Assembly: GCA_039566865.1 (NCBI GenBank)
Contig: CM076958.1
Location: 7,850,501-7,914,500 of the forward strand
Reading direction: 5' to 3'
Source of the DNA: Aurelia coerulea
Lineage: Eukaryota > Cnidaria > Scyphozoa > Semaeostomeae > Ulmaridae
DNA: 64,000 nucleotides
Position 1 is the stretch's first letter; every line of letters starts with the position of its first letter. The notes under the pieces were generated by a model. That model saw only the letters and a list, made by a program, of their open reading frames with translations, was not told the DNA's origin and ran no database searches. Made by a program: the position numbers and the translations under genes. This document shows, piece after piece, positions 1 to 12,149 of the stretch.

Positions 1-1314
1 CACAATAGTTTTTCATTTGTCTCATTTTACCTTCACTGCATGAACAAACATCGATTAAATAAATGTTTATTTTCTCAAAAAAAACAATAGTAAAACACAA
101 AAAGGGTTGATTAACGTACTTTAATAGCTACAATTTATATTATGAAGAGTATTGCACTCATCGTTCTTTTAACCTTTAGTTCTGCCAGTTATTTCTTTTA
201 AGGCACTATATTAGTGATGCAGCAATCGTTCTTAAAATTATTGCTATAGACATTAGTTTTTTCGTTCGTCTAAATTTAGCTTTACTGCATAAACAAACAT
301 CAATTAATTAAACGTTTATTTTCTCAAAAAAAACAAACAATAAAAACAAAAAGTATGGGATAACGTACTTTAGTTGCTAAAATTTATATTATAAAGAGTA
401 GTGCACTCATCGTTCTTTTAAACTTTAGATCTACCAGTTACTTCTTTCATAGCATAATATTAGTGCCGCAGCAACCATTCTTGGAAATTTTACTATAAAC
501 AATAGTTTTTTCATTAGTCTCATTTTACCTTCACTGCATGAACAAACATCGAGCAATTAAATATTTATTTTCGGATGGAAAACAAAACATAAACACACAA
601 AAAATGGATTAACGTACTTTCGTAGCTAAAATTTATATTCTAAAGAGTAGTGCACTCATCGTTCTACAAAACTTTAGTTCTACCAGTTACTTCTTTTATA
701 GCACTATATTAGTTCTGCAGCAACCATTCTTTGGAAACATTCCTATAGACATTAGTTTTTTCGTTTGTCTAAATTTAGCTTTACTGCATAAACAAATATC
801 GATTAATTAAAAGTTTATTTTCGCAAAGAAAACAAATTATAAACACAAAAAGTGTGGATTAACGTACTTTTGTAGCTAAAAATTATATTATAAACAGTAT
901 TGCACTCATCAAGCTTTAAAACTTTAGTTCTACCAGTAACTTCTTTCTAGCACTATATTAGTGCTTCAGCAACCTTTTTTGGAAACATTACCATACACAA
1001 TAGTTTTTTCTTTAGTCTCATTTTACCTTCACTGCATGAACAAACATAGATTAAATAAATGTTTATTTTCTCGAAGAAAACAAATTATAAACACAAAAAA
1101 TGGGGATTAACGTACTTTAGTAGCTAAAATTTATATTATAAAGAGTATTGGACTCTTCGTTCCTTTAAGCTTTAGTTCTGCAAGTTACTTCTTTTATAGC
1201 ACTATATTAGTGCTTCAGCAACCATTTTTGGAAACATTACTATACACAATAGTATTTTCGTTCGTCTAAATTTAGCTTTACGGCATAAACAAACATCGAT
1301 TAATTAAAAGTTTA

Positions 1315-1329
1315 TTTTCTCAAAGAAAA
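1315..1329. repeat. Representative A/T dyad in monomer
   Basis: TTTTCT-CAA-AGAAAA is a perfect 6-bp-arm dyad inside the segment TTTATTTTCTCAAAGAAAAC. It recurs in most monomers, sometimes altered to TTTTCCCAAAGAAAAC or CTCAATGAAAAC. The adjoining runs of A every 6-10 bases suggest intrinsic curvature, which I infer only from the A-tract spacing. Confidence 0.7.
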
Positions 1330-1446
1330 CAAAATTAAAACACAGAAAGGGTTGATTAACGTCCTTTAATAGCTACAATTTATATTATAAAGATTATTGC
1401 ACTCTTCGTTCCTTTAAACTTTAGTTCTGCCAGTTACTTCTTTTAT

Positions 1447-1469
1447 AGCACTATATTAGTGCTGCAGCA
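1447..1469. repeat. Representative hairpin plus palindrome in monomer
   Basis: AGCACTA-TAT-TAGTGCT (1447-1463) is a perfect 7-bp-arm inverted repeat with a 3-nt spacer. It overlaps the 10-bp perfect palindrome TGCTGCAGCA (1460-1469), which contains CTGCAG. The pair occurs in a large share of type A monomers. In many type B monomers the second part reads TGCTTCAGCA and the first AGTACTATATTAGTGCT, so the dyads are weakened. This is a structural observation; no binding protein is implied. Confidence 0.85.
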
Positions 1470-4400
1470 ACAATTCTTGGAAACATTTCTATAGAAATTA
1501 GCTTTTTCTTTAGTCTCATTTTAGCTTAACTGCATAAACTGACATCGATTAATTAAATGTTTATTTTCCCAAAGGAAACGAGATATAAAAACCGAAAGTA
1601 GGGATTAACGTACTTTTGTAGCTAAAATTTATATTCTAAAGAGTATTGCACTCATCGTTCTGTGAAACTTTAGTTCTACCAGTTACTTCTTTTATAGCAC
1701 TACATTAGTGCTGCAGCAACCATTCTTGGAAACATTACTATAGAAATTAGTTTTTTCGTTCGTCTAAATTTAGATTTACTGCATAAACAAACATCGATTA
1801 ATTAAAAGTTTATTTTCTCAAAGAAAACAAATAATAAACTCAAAAAGTGTGAATTAACGTACTCTAGTAGCTAAAATTTATATTATAAACAGTATTGCAC
1901 TCATCAAGCTTTAAAACTTTAGTTCTACCAGTAACTTCTTTCTAGTACAATATTAGTGCTTCAGCAACCTTTGTTGGAAACATTACCATACACAATAGTT
2001 TTTTCATTACTCTCATTTTACCTTCACTGCATGAACAAACATCGATTAAATAAATGTTTATTTTCTCAAAGAAGACAAAATATAAACACAAAAAATGGGG
2101 ATTAACGTACTTTAGTAGCTAAAATTTATAATATAAAGAGTATTGCACTCATCGTTCTTTAAAACTTTAGTTTTGCCAGTTACTTCTTTCATAGCACTAT
2201 ATTAGTCCTGCAGCAACCATTCTTTGTAAAATTACTATAGACATTAGTTTTTTTGTTCGTCTAACTTTAGCTTTACTGCATAAACAAACATCAATTAATT
2301 AAAAGTTTATTTCTCAAAGAAAACAAATTATAAACACAAAAAGCGTGGATTAACGTACTTTAGTAGCTAAAATTTATATTATAAACAGTATTGCACTCAT
2401 CAAGCTTTAAAACTTTAGTTCTACCAGTAACTTCTTTCTAGTACTATATTTGTGCTTTAGCAACCTTTTTTGGAAACATTACCATAGACAATAGTTTTTT
2501 CTTTAGTCTCATTTTAGCTTTACTGCATAAACCGACATTGATTAATTAGAAGTTTATTTTCTCAAAGAAAACAAAATATAAACACAAAAAATGGGGATTA
2601 ACGTACTTTAGCAGCTAAAATTTATATTATAAAGAGTATTGGACTAATCGTTCTTTGAAATTGTAGTTTTGCCAGTTACTTCTGTTATAGCACTATATTA
2701 GTGCTGCAGCAACAATTCCTGGAAACATTACTTTAGACATTAGTTTTTTCTTTAGTCTCATTTTAACTTTAATGTATAAACAAATATCGATTAATTAAAT
2801 GTTCATTTTCCCAAAGAAAACAAAATATAAACACAAAAAGTGTGGATTAACGTACTTTCGTAGCTAAAATTTATATTCTAAAGAGTAATGCACTCATCGT
2901 TCTACAAAACTTTAGTTCTACCAGTTACTTCTTTTATAGCACTATATTAGTTCTGCAGCAACCATTCTTTGGAAACATTCCTATAGACATTAGTTTTTTC
3001 GTTTGTCTAAATTTAGCTTTACTGCATAAACAAATATCGATTAATTAAAAGTTTATTTTCGCAAAGAAAACAAATTATAAACACAAAAAGTGTGGATTAA
3101 CGTACTTTTGTAGCTAAAAATTATATTATAAACAGTATTGCACTCATCAAGCTTTAAAACTTTAGTTCTACCAGTAACTTCTTTCTAGCACTATATTAGT
3201 GCTTCAGCAACCTTTTTTGGAAACATTACCATACACAATAGTTTTTTCTTTAGTCTCATTTTACCTTCACTGCATGAACAAACATCGATTAAATAAATGT
3301 TTATTTTCTCAAAGAAAATAATATTAAAACACAAAAAGGGTTGATTAACGTACTTTAGTAGCTAAAATTTATATTCTAAAGAGTAATGCACTCATCGTTC
3401 TACAAAACTTTAGTTCTACCAGTTACTTCTTTTATAGCACTATATTAGTTCTGCAGCAACCATTCTTTGGAAACATTACTATATACATTAGTTTTTTCGT
3501 TCCTTTAAATTTAGCTTTACTGCATAAACAAATATCAATTAATTAAAAGTTTATTTTCTCAAAGAAAAAGAATTATAAAAACAAAAATTCTAGGTTAACA
3601 TACTTTAGTAGCTAAAACTCATATTATAAACAGTATTGCACTCATCAAGCTTTAAAACTTTAGTTCTACCAGTAACTTCTTTCTAGTACTATATTAGTGC
3701 TTCTGCAACCATTTTTGGAAACATTACTATACACAATAGTTTTTTCTTCAGTCTCATTTTAGCTTTTCTGCATAAACAAACATCGAGTAATTAAATATTT
3801 ATGCTCGAAAAGAAAACAAAAGATAAACACAAAAAATGGGGATTAACGTACCTTAGTAGCTAAAATTTATATAATAAAGAGTATTGGACTCATCGTTCTT
3901 TAAAACTTTAGTTTTGCCAGTTACTTCTTTTATAGCACTATATTAGTGCTGCAGCAACCATTTTTTGTAAAATTACTATAGACATTAGTTTTTTTGTTCG
4001 TCTAACTTTAGCTTTACTGCATAAACAAACATCAATTAATTAAAAGTTTATTTCTCAAAGAAAACAAATTATAAACACAAAAAGCGTGGATTAACGTACT
4101 TTAGTAGCTAAAATTTATATTATAAACAGTGTTGCACTCATCAAGCTTTAAAACTTTAGTTCTACCAGTAACTTCTTTCTAGTACTATATTAATGCTTCA
4201 GCAACCTTTTTTGGAAACATTACCATACACAATAGTTTTTCTTTTGTCTCATTTTACCTTCACTGCATGAACAAACATCGATTAAATAAATGTTTATTTT
4301 CTCAAAAAAAACAATAGTAAAACACAAAAAGGGTTGATTAACGTACTTTAATAGCTACAATTTATATTATGAAGAGTATTGCACTCATCGTTCTTTTAAC

Positions 4401-6437
4401 CTTTAGTTCTGCCAGTTATTTCTTTTAAGGCACTATATTACTGATGCAGCAATCGTTCTTGAAAACATCGCTATAGACATTAGTTTTTTCGTTCGTCTAA
4501 ATTTAGCTTTACTGCATAAACAAACATCAATTAATTAAACGTTTATTTTCTCAAAGAAAACAAAATATAAACACAAAAAATGGGGATTAACGTACTTTAG
4601 TAGCTAAAATTAATATTTTAAAGAGTATTGGACTCTTCGTTCCTTTAAGCTTTAGTTCGGCAAGTTACTTCTTTTATAGCACTATATTAGTGCTTCAGCA
4701 ACCATTTTTGGAAACATTACTATACACAATAGTATTTTCGTTCGTTGAAATTTAGCTTTACTGCATAAACAAACATCGATTAATTAAAAGATTATTTTCT
4801 CAAAGGAAACAAATTATAAACACAAAACGTGTGGATTAACGTACTTTAGTAGCTAAAATTCATATCATAAACAGTATTGCACTCATCAAGCTTTAAAACT
4901 TTAGTTCTACCAGTAACTTCTTTCTAGTACTATATTAATGCTTCAGCCACCATTTTTGGAAACATTACCATACACAACAGTTTTTTCTTTAGTCTCATTT
5001 TACCTTCACTGCATGAACAAACATCGATTAAATAAATGTTTATTTTCTCACAGAAAATAATATTGAAACACAAAAAGGGTTGATTAGCGTACTTTAATAG
5101 CTACAATTTATATTATAAAGAGTATTGCATTCTTCGTTCTTTTAAACTTTAGTTCTGCCAGTTACTTGTTTCATAGCACTATATTAGTGCTGCAGCAACA
5201 ATTCTTCAAAACATTTCTATAGACATTAGGTTTTTCTTTAGTATCATTTTAGCTTTACTGCATAAGCCGTCATCGATTAATTAAATGATTATTTTCCAAA
5301 AGAAAAAAAAATATAAACACCAAAAGTGGCAATTAACGTACTTTAGTAGCTAAAATTTATATTCTAAAGAGTAATGCACTCATCGTTCTACAAAACTTTA
5401 TTTCTACCAGTTACTTCTTTTATAGCACTATATTAGTTCTGCAGCAACCATTCTTTGGAAACATTACTATAGACATTAGCTTTTTCGTTCGTCTAAATTT
5501 AGCTTTACTGCATAAACAAAGATCGATTTATTAAAAGTTTATTTTCTCAAGGAAAACAAATAATAAACACACAAAGTGTGGATTAACGTACTTTAGTAGC
5601 TAAAATTTATATTATAAACAGTATTGCACTCATCAAGCTTTAAAACTTTAGTTCTACCAGTAACTTCTCTCTAGTACTATATTATTGCTTCAGCAACCTT
5701 TTTTGGAAACATTACCATACACAATAGTTTTTTCTTTAGTCTCATTTTACCTTCGCACAATGAGCAAACATCGATTAAATAAATGTTTATTTTCTCAAAG
5801 AAAACAAAATATAAACACAAAAAATGGGGATTAACGTACTTTAGCAGCTAAAATTTATACTATAAAGAGTATTGGACTCATCGTTCTTTAAAACTTTAAT
5901 TTTGGCTGTTGCTTCTTTTATCGCACTATATTAGTGCTGCAGCAACCATTCTTGGAAACATTACTATAGACATTAGTTTTTTCGTTCGTCTAAATTTAGC
6001 TTTACTGCATAAACAAACATCGATTAATTAAAAGTTTAATTCCTCAAAGAAAACAAAATATAAACACCAAAAGTGGCGATTAACGTACTTTAGTAGCTAA
6101 AATTTATATTATAAACAGTATTGCACTCATCAAGCTTTAAAACTTTAGTTTTACAAGTAACTTCTCTCTAGTACTATATTAGTGCTGCAGCAACAATTCT
6201 TCAAAACATTTCTATAGACATTAGTTTTTTCTTTAGTCTCATTTTAGCTTTACTGCATAAGTCGTCATCGATTAATTAAATGTTTATTTTCCAAAAGAAA
6301 AAAAATATAAACACCAAAAGTGGCGATTAACGTACTTTAGTAGCTAAAATTTATATTCTAAAGAGTAATGCACTCATCGTTCTACAAAACTTTAGTTCTA
6401 CCAGTTACTTCTTTTATAGTACTATATTAGTTCTGCA

Positions 6438-6447
6438 GCAACCATTC
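6438..6447 (+). repeat. Target-site duplication, left, LINE copy 1
   Basis: GCAACCATTC immediately precedes the LINE and is repeated exactly after its poly(A) tail at 7615-7624. In uninterrupted monomers this decamer occurs once and continues into TTTGG or TTGG. It is therefore a duplicated target created by target-primed integration. A preceding or following A could extend it by one base. Confidence 0.93.
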
Positions 6448-6451
6448 CCAA

Positions 6452-6739
6452 ATGCAAATTGATGTAAGTCAGTGGCGGGCAGCAATTGGAACGTTCCGAT
6501 CTCTCCTAATCACAAAGAGATGGGTGGTACATAACAAAGCCTCAATTTTTTCAACAATTCTTTTGCTATCAAAATTATATCTTTTTTGCTCCATATTTAT
6601 TCTAATTTCAATCCCTCTTTTACCCATTGCAATGACTTTCCAGGTGAGAAACTCTACGATGAACTTGGGTGGGAATCGCTCAACCTCCGTCGATGGAGTA
6701 GGCGTCTTGTTCTTTTTTATAAGTTTGTTAACAACCTAA
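6452..6739 (+). pseudogene. LINE 5' open frame remnant
   Basis: This 95-codon open frame has its ATG four bases inside the element. The first part, MQIDVSQWRAAIGTF, looks like a genuine protein start. I have a weak recollection of similar QWRAAIG-type starts in predicted proteins from invertebrate retroelements, but I cannot verify that here. The following hydrophobic run around residues 33-60 (ILLLSKLYLFCSIFILISI) would be a membrane-like segment if translated. It may equally be non-coding T-rich sequence read by chance. The last third overlaps the RT-derived frame starting at 6586 in another frame and is therefore probably spurious. The best reading is that the element's original 5' end is joined by an internal deletion near 6630-6645 to the 3' part of the RT gene. 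Function cannot be assigned. Confidence 0.4.
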
Positions 6740-6936
6740 CACCAGATTATACAAGAGTGCCAATTCCACCTTTGCTAGACTCGTCTTACCCTTTTCGCAA
6801 ACGCAACGTAGTTGGGCGAATCTGTGCAAGAACAGTCAGTTATGGTGCAAGTTTTTATCCACATTGTCTATCTGAGTGGAACATGCTTGATCCTGAAATC
6901 AGATCATTACCCACAGTGTGGGTCTTAGCAAACTAA
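6586..6936 (+). pseudogene. LINE ORF2 fragment, C-terminal to RT core
   Basis: This 116-codon frame has recognisable homology starting at about residue 21 (base 6646) with EKLYDELGWESLNLRRWSRR, then LVLFYKFVNNLTPDY and a FYPHCLSEWNMLDPEIRSLP block. In my memory of the family, the order EKLY..ELG..SL..RRW, LFYK..N.LTPDY, and SEWN.LDPEIR follows the reverse-transcriptase palm and thumb in cnidarian and related non-LTR retrotransposons. The upstream catalytic YADD-type motif is absent, so this piece has no polymerase activity. The frame runs out after SLPTVWVLAN, where about 40-50 residues normally linking to the C-terminal block appear deleted and the reading frame shifts. The true start is not the ATG at 6586; homologous sequence simply enters from a deletion junction. 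Copy 2 differs by one substitution, Asp to Glu. Confidence 0.78.
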
Positions 6937-7232
6937 ATCTCCACAAGTTCAGGCACAATTTTAAGGATACAATAGATCCAATGTGCTCAATAAACGATGG
7001 CATTGAGGATACGGAACATTATTTGCTGTTCTGTCACTTGTATGTTGTTTGCAGACGTGATCTTCTCAACAGTGTCAATGCAATATTGCACCAACATGGC
7101 CTGTCAAACCTTTCTAACAAAATTATGCTTAGAGTTTTGTTGTATGGCGATGAAAGGCTGCCAATTGTCTCGAATACAGAAGTCATCAAGGCAACTCTGA
7201 AATACATTCATGCATCAGAACGTTTCCGATAA
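6918..7232 (+). pseudogene. LINE ORF2 extreme C-terminus, zinc-ribbon-like
   Basis: This 104-codon frame is intact to its natural stop, TAA at 7230-7232. It begins with GLSKLNLHKFRHNFKDT, then a Cys/His cluster (Cys23, His34, Cys39, His40) in a C...EDTEHYLLFCH context, then RRDLLNSVNAIL, and ends with LLYGDE and ATLKYIHASERFR. The CxxC...EHfl..C arrangement is a common C-terminal motif of Jockey/I/CR1-like retrotransposon proteins, probably for nucleic-acid binding. Here the usual second Cys of the CxxC is replaced, because the sequence reads CSIN. The initiating Met is an artefact of the frameshift, since the block belongs to the same ancestral protein as the 6586-6936 fragment. Not functional in isolation. 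Confidence 0.78.
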
Positions 7233-7614
7233 ATCGCTGCAATTGTTTCCTCTCGCAAACAGTTTCCCTTATTTTTCATTACGTGATTTTTCTTTTATAG
7301 TCTTGTTATTTGTTTCTTTTATATTTGTTGTCAAAGTCTGTTCCAAAATAGTAACAGGTAAGGCTTTCTCCTCCGACAATCACTATTACTCATGCATATC
7401 TCGATATTCATCGAAATTTTCCTGAATGTCTGGCCTGGCGTCTATTTTGGGACAAACTTTGAGTTAATTTTAAATGGCCGCAGGGTTGTTGTGAAATTCC
7501 ATGCTCCCTGTGGCATCGTTGTGTAATCGTATGTGATTGTGTGTATGTAGGTTGTATTTGTAGTTTAGATATATTGTAAATATTATGAGCATACAAAAAA
7601 AAAAAAAAAAAAAA
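7233..7614 (+). other. LINE 3' untranslated region and poly(A) tail
   Basis: This is non-satellite sequence after the ORF2 stop, ending in ATTATGAGCATAC followed by 20 A residues (7595-7614). Short open frames exist on both strands here, at 7210-7425 (+) and across the poly(A) on the minus strand. They show no recognisable protein features and one crosses the element boundary, so I do not call them genes. There is no 3' microsatellite of the classic vertebrate CR1 type; the tail is plain poly(A). Confidence 0.85.
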
Positions 7615-7624
7615 GCAACCATTC
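7615..7624 (+). repeat. Target-site duplication, right, LINE copy 1
   Basis: GCAACCATTC follows the poly(A) tail and continues into TTTGGAAACA, restoring the normal satellite phase. Confidence 0.93.
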
Positions 7625-10600
7625 TTTGGAAACACTACTAAAGACATTAGTTTTTGTTCGTCTAAACTTTGCTTTACTGCATAAACAAACATCGATTAAT
7701 TAAAAGTTTATTTTCTCAGAGAAAACAAATAATAGACACAAAAAGTGTGAATTAACGTACTTTAGTAGCTAAAATTAATATTATAAACAGTATTGCACTC
7801 ATCAAGCTTTAAAATTGTAGTTCTACCAGTAACTTCTTTCTAGTACAATATTAGTGCTTCAGCAACCTTTGTTGGAAACATTACCATACACAATAGTTTT
7901 TTCTTTAGTCTCATTTTACCTTCACTGCATGAACAAACATCGATTAAATAAATGTTCATTTTCTCAAAGAAAACAAAATAAAAACACAAAAATGGGTATT
8001 AACGTACTTTAGTAGCTAAAATTTATATTATAAAGAGTTTTGGACTCATCGTTCTTTAAAACTTTAGTTTTTCCAGTTACTTTTTTATAGCACTATATTA
8101 GGGCTGCAACAACCATTCTTGGTAACATTACTATAGACATTAGTTTTTTCGTTCGTATAAATTGAGCTTTACTCTATAAACAAACATCGATTAATTAAAA
8201 GATTATTTTCTCAATGAAAACAAATAATAAACACAAAAAGTGTGGATTAACGTACTTTAGTAGCTAAAATTTATATTATAAACAGTATTGCACTCATCAA
8301 GCTTTAAAACTTTAGTTCTACCAGTAACTTCTTTCTAGTACTATATTTGTGCTTTAGCAACCTTTTTTGGAAACATTACCATAGACAATAGTTTTTTCTT
8401 TAGTCTCATTTTAGCTTTACTGCATAAACCGACATTGATTAATTAGAAGTTTATTTTCTCAAAGAAAACAAAATATAAACACAAAAAATGGGGATTAACG
8501 TACTTTAGCAGCTAAAATTTATATTATAAAGAGTATTGGACTAATCGTTCTTTGAAATTGTAGTTTTGCAAGTTACTTCTGTTATAGCACTATATTAGTG
8601 CTGCAGCAACAATTCCTGGAAACATTACTTTAGACATTAGTTTTTTCTTTAGTCTCATTTTAACTTTAATGTATAAACAAATATCGATTAATTAAATGTT
8701 CATTTTCCCAAAGAAAACAAAATATAAACACAAAAAGTGTGGATTAACGTACTTTAGTAGCTAAAATTTATATTATAAAGAGTATTGGACTAATCGTTCT
8801 TTGAAATTGTAGTTTTGCCAGTTACTTCTGTTATAGCACTATATTAGTGCTGCAGCAACCATTCCTGGAAACATTACTATAGACATTAGTTTTTTTTTAG
8901 TCTCATTTTAGCTTTACTGCATAAACCAACATCGATTAATTAAATGTTTATTTTCCCAGAGAAAAAAATATAGAAACGCAAAAAATGGGAATTAACTTAC
9001 TTCAGTAGCTGAAATTTACATTCTAAAGAGTTAATCGTTCTTTAAAACGTTAGTTCTACCAGTTACTTCTTTAATAGCACTATATTAGTGCTGCAGCAAC
9101 CATTCTTGGAAACATTACTATAGACATTAGTTTTTTTATTAGTCTAAATTTTGCTTTACTGCATAAACAAACATCGATTAACTAAAAGTTTATTTTCTCA
9201 AAGAAAACAAATTATAAACACAAAAAGTGTGGATTAACGTACTTTAGTAGCTAAAATTTATATTATAAACAGTATTGCACTCATCAAGCTTTAAAACTTT
9301 ACTTCTACCAGTAACTTCTTTCTAGTACTTTATTAGTGCTTCAGCGACCATTTTTGGAAACATTACTATACACAATAGTTTTTTCTTCAGTCTCATTTTA
9401 GCTTTACTGCAATAACAAACATTGATTAAATAAATGTTTATTTTCTCAAAGAAACAAAATATAAACACTAAAAGTGAGGATTAACGTACTTTAGTAGCTA
9501 CAATTTTATTATAAAGAGTCATCGTTCTTTAAAACTTTAGTCCTTCCAGTTACTTCTTTTATATATTAGTGCTGCAGCAACAGTTCTTGAAAACATTTCT
9601 ATAGACATTAGTTTTTTCTTTAGTCTCATTTGAACTTTATTGCATAAACAAACATTGATTAATTAAATATTTATTTTAGCAAAGATAACAAAATATAAGC
9701 ACAAAAAATGGGGATTAACGTACTTTAGCAGCTAAAATTTATATCATAAAGAGTATTGGACTAATCGTTCTTTGAAATTGTAGTTTTGCCAGTTACTTCT
9801 GTTATAGCACTATATTAGTGCTGCAGCAACCATTCCTGGAAACATTACTATAGACATTAGTTTTTTCTTTAGTCTCATTTTAGCTTTAATGCATAAACAA
9901 ACATCGATTAATTAAATGTTCATTTTCCCACAGAAAACAAAATATAAACACAAAAAGTGTGGATTAACGTACTTTAGTAGCTAAAATTTATATGATAAAG
10001 AGTAGTGCACTCATCGCTTTTTAAAACTTTAGTTCTACCAGTTACTTCTTTTATAGCACTATATTAGTGCTTCAGCAACCATTCTTGGAAACATTACTAT
10101 AGACAATAGCTTTTTCTTTAGTCTCATTTTAGCTTTACGGCATAAACAAACATCGATTATTTAAATGTTTATTTTCTCAAAGAAAACAAATTATAAACAC
10201 AAAAAGTGTGGATTAACGTACTTTAATAGCTACAATTTATATTATAAAGAGTATTGCACTCATCGTTCTTTAAAACTTTTGTTCTACCAGTTACTTCTTT
10301 CATAGCACTATATTAGTGCTTCAGGAGCCATTCTTGAAAACATTACTACAGACATTAGTTTTTTCTTTAGTCTCATTTTTGCTTTACGGCATAAACCAAC
10401 ATCGATTAATTAAATGTTTATTTTCCCAAAGAAAACAATATATAAAAACAAAAAATGGGAATTAACTTACTTCAGTAGCTAAAATTTATATTCTAAAGAG
10501 TATTGCCCTAATGGTTCTTTAAAACGTTAGTTCTACCAGTTACTTCTTTAATAGCACTATATTAGTGCTGCAGCAACCATTCTTCGAAACATTACTATAG

Positions 10601-12126
10601 ACAATAGTTTTTTTATTAGTCTCATTTTTGCTTTACTGCATAAACAAACATCGATCAATTAAAAGTTTATTTTCTCAAAGAAAACAAATTATAAACACAA
10701 AAAGTGTGGATTAACGTACTTTAGTAGCTGAAATTTATACTATAAAGAGTATTGCACTCATCGTCCTTTAAAACTTTAGTTTTACAAGTAACTTCTTTTA
10801 TAGCACAATATTAATGCTGCAGCAACCATTCTTGGAAACATTACTATAGATTATTAGTTGTTTCTTTAGTCTCACTTTAGCTTTACTGCATAAACAAACA
10901 TCGATTAATTAAATGTTCATTTTCTCAAAGAAAACAAAATATAAACACAATAAGTAGGGATTATGTACTTAGATAGCTAAAATTTATAATATATAGAGTA
11001 TTGCATTCATCGTTCTTTAACACTGTAGTTCTTCAAGTTACTTCTTCTATAGCACTATATTAGTGCTGCAGCAACCATTCTTGGAAACATTACTATAGAC
11101 ATTGATTTTTTTCTTTGGTCTCATTTTAGCTTTAATGCATAAACAGACATCGATTAATTAAATGTTAATTTTCTCAAAGAAAACAAAATATAAATACAAA
11201 AAGTGTGGATTAACGTACTTTAGTAGCTACAATCTATATTATAAAGAGTATTGCACTCGACGTTCTTTAACACTTTAGTTTTGCCAGTTACTTCTTCTAT
11301 AGCACTTTTTTTAGTGCTGCAGCAACCATTCTGGAAAACTTTAGTATAGACATTAGTTTTTTCTTTAGTCTCAATTTTGCTTTACTGCATAAACAAACAT
11401 CGATTAATTAAATGTTCATCTTCTCAAAGAAAACAAAATATAAACACATTAAGTGGGGATTAACGTATTTTAGTAGCTAAAATTTATACTATAAAGAGTA
11501 TTGCACTCATCGTCCTTTTAAACTTTAGTTCTACCAGTAACTCCTTTTATAGCACTATATCAGTGCTGCAGCAACCATTCTTGGAAAAATTACTATAGAC
11601 ATTAGTTTTTTCTTTTGTCTCATCTTATCTTCACTGCATAAAAAAATATAGATTAATAAAATATTCATTTTCTCAAAGAAAACAAAATATAAACGAAAAA
11701 AGTGGGGATTAACGTACTTTAGTAGCTAAAATTTATAATATAAAGAGTATTGCATTCATCGTTCTTTAAAACTTTAGTTCTCCCAGTTACTTCTTTAAAA
11801 GCACTATTTAGTGATGCAGCAACCAATCTTGGAAACATTGGTATGGACATTAGTTTTCTCTTTAGTCTCATTTTAGCTTTGATGCATAAACAAACATCGA
11901 TTAATTAAAGTTCATTTTCTCAAAGAAAACAAAATATAACCACAAAAAATGTTGATTAACGTACTTTAGTAGCTACAATCTATATTATAAAGAGTATTGC
12001 ACTCGTCGTTCTTTAACACTTTAGTTCTGCAAGTTACTTCTTCTATAGCTGCAGCAACCATTCTTGAAAACATCACTTTAGACATTAGTTTTTCCTGTAG
12101 TCTCGATTTTGCATTAATGCATAAAC

Positions 12127-12149
12127 AAACATCGATTAATTAAATGTTT
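12127..12149. repeat. Representative ACAT/ATGT dyad around TTAATTAA
   Basis: AAACAT and ATGTTT form 6-bp arms around CGATTAATTAA, within the conserved block ACATCGATTAATTAAATGTT. The block is present in many type A monomers. Type B monomers and the GATTAAATAAATG variant keep only part of it. Confidence 0.65.

Larger units (their letters stand above)
1..6437 (+). repeat. 249-bp satellite array, segment 1
   Basis: About 26 head-to-tail monomers with no gene. The motif TTAACGTACTTT or a close variant recurs at about 111, 360, 609, 859, 1107, 1356 and 1605, giving a period near 249 bp. Landmarks in order within a monomer are GCATAAACAAACATCGATTA, a TTTATTTTCTCAAAGAAAAC dyad, ATTAACGTACTTTAGTAGCT, a variable CATCGTTCTTT or CATCAAGCTTT block, AGCACTATATTAGTGCT, CTGCAGCAACCATTC and GACATTAGTTTTTTC. 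Type A monomers carry CATCGTTC. Type B monomers carry CATCAAGCTTT with AAACAGTATTGC upstream and CTTTCTAGTACTATATT downstream. The two types are interspersed, often alternating. All stop-free frames are short, so coding capacity is not expected. This segment reappears nearly unchanged at 35778-43483, interrupted there by the foldback element. Confidence 0.97.
6448..7614 (+). mobile_element. Truncated non-LTR retrotransposon (LINE), copy 1
   Basis: A 1,167-bp non-satellite insertion is bounded by 10-bp direct repeats and ends in 20 A residues, the signature of target-primed reverse transcription. It contains, in order, a short 5' open frame, a fragment from the C-terminal side of the reverse-transcriptase protein, the extreme C-terminus of that protein, a non-coding tail of about 360 bp and poly(A). 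These pieces lie in three different frames. The endonuclease domain and RT catalytic core are absent, so the copy cannot mobilise itself. A full non-LTR element is usually several kb long, so more than half is missing. The clade is uncertain: the poly(A) tail and C-terminal Cys/His motif fit the Jockey/CR1/I-like groups broadly. GC content is visibly higher than in the satellite. An almost identical copy lies at 43494-44661. Confidence 0.93.

Noticed and set aside
6425..6447. Intact TGCTGCAGCA palindrome as the LINE target
   Set aside because: The target monomer reads TTAGTTCTGCAGCAACC, so only the central CTGCAG is palindromic and the upstream hairpin is mismatched. The hotspot idea therefore rests on position, not on a perfect hairpin at this site.
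6997..7200. 67-codon frame inside the ORF2 C-terminal fragment, also at 44043-44246
   Set aside because: It is an alternative-frame shadow of the recognisable C-terminal LINE protein.
7210..7425. 71-codon plus-strand open frame in the LINE 3' region, also at 44256-44471
   Set aside because: It overlaps the end of the real ORF2 C-terminus in another frame and is T-rich, hydrophobic by composition only.
7408..7692. 94-codon minus-strand open frame across the LINE tail
   Set aside because: It reads through the poly(A) complement (a run of Phe), crosses the element boundary into satellite and has no recognisable motif. The 71-codon counterpart at 44454-44669 differs only because the A-tract changed.
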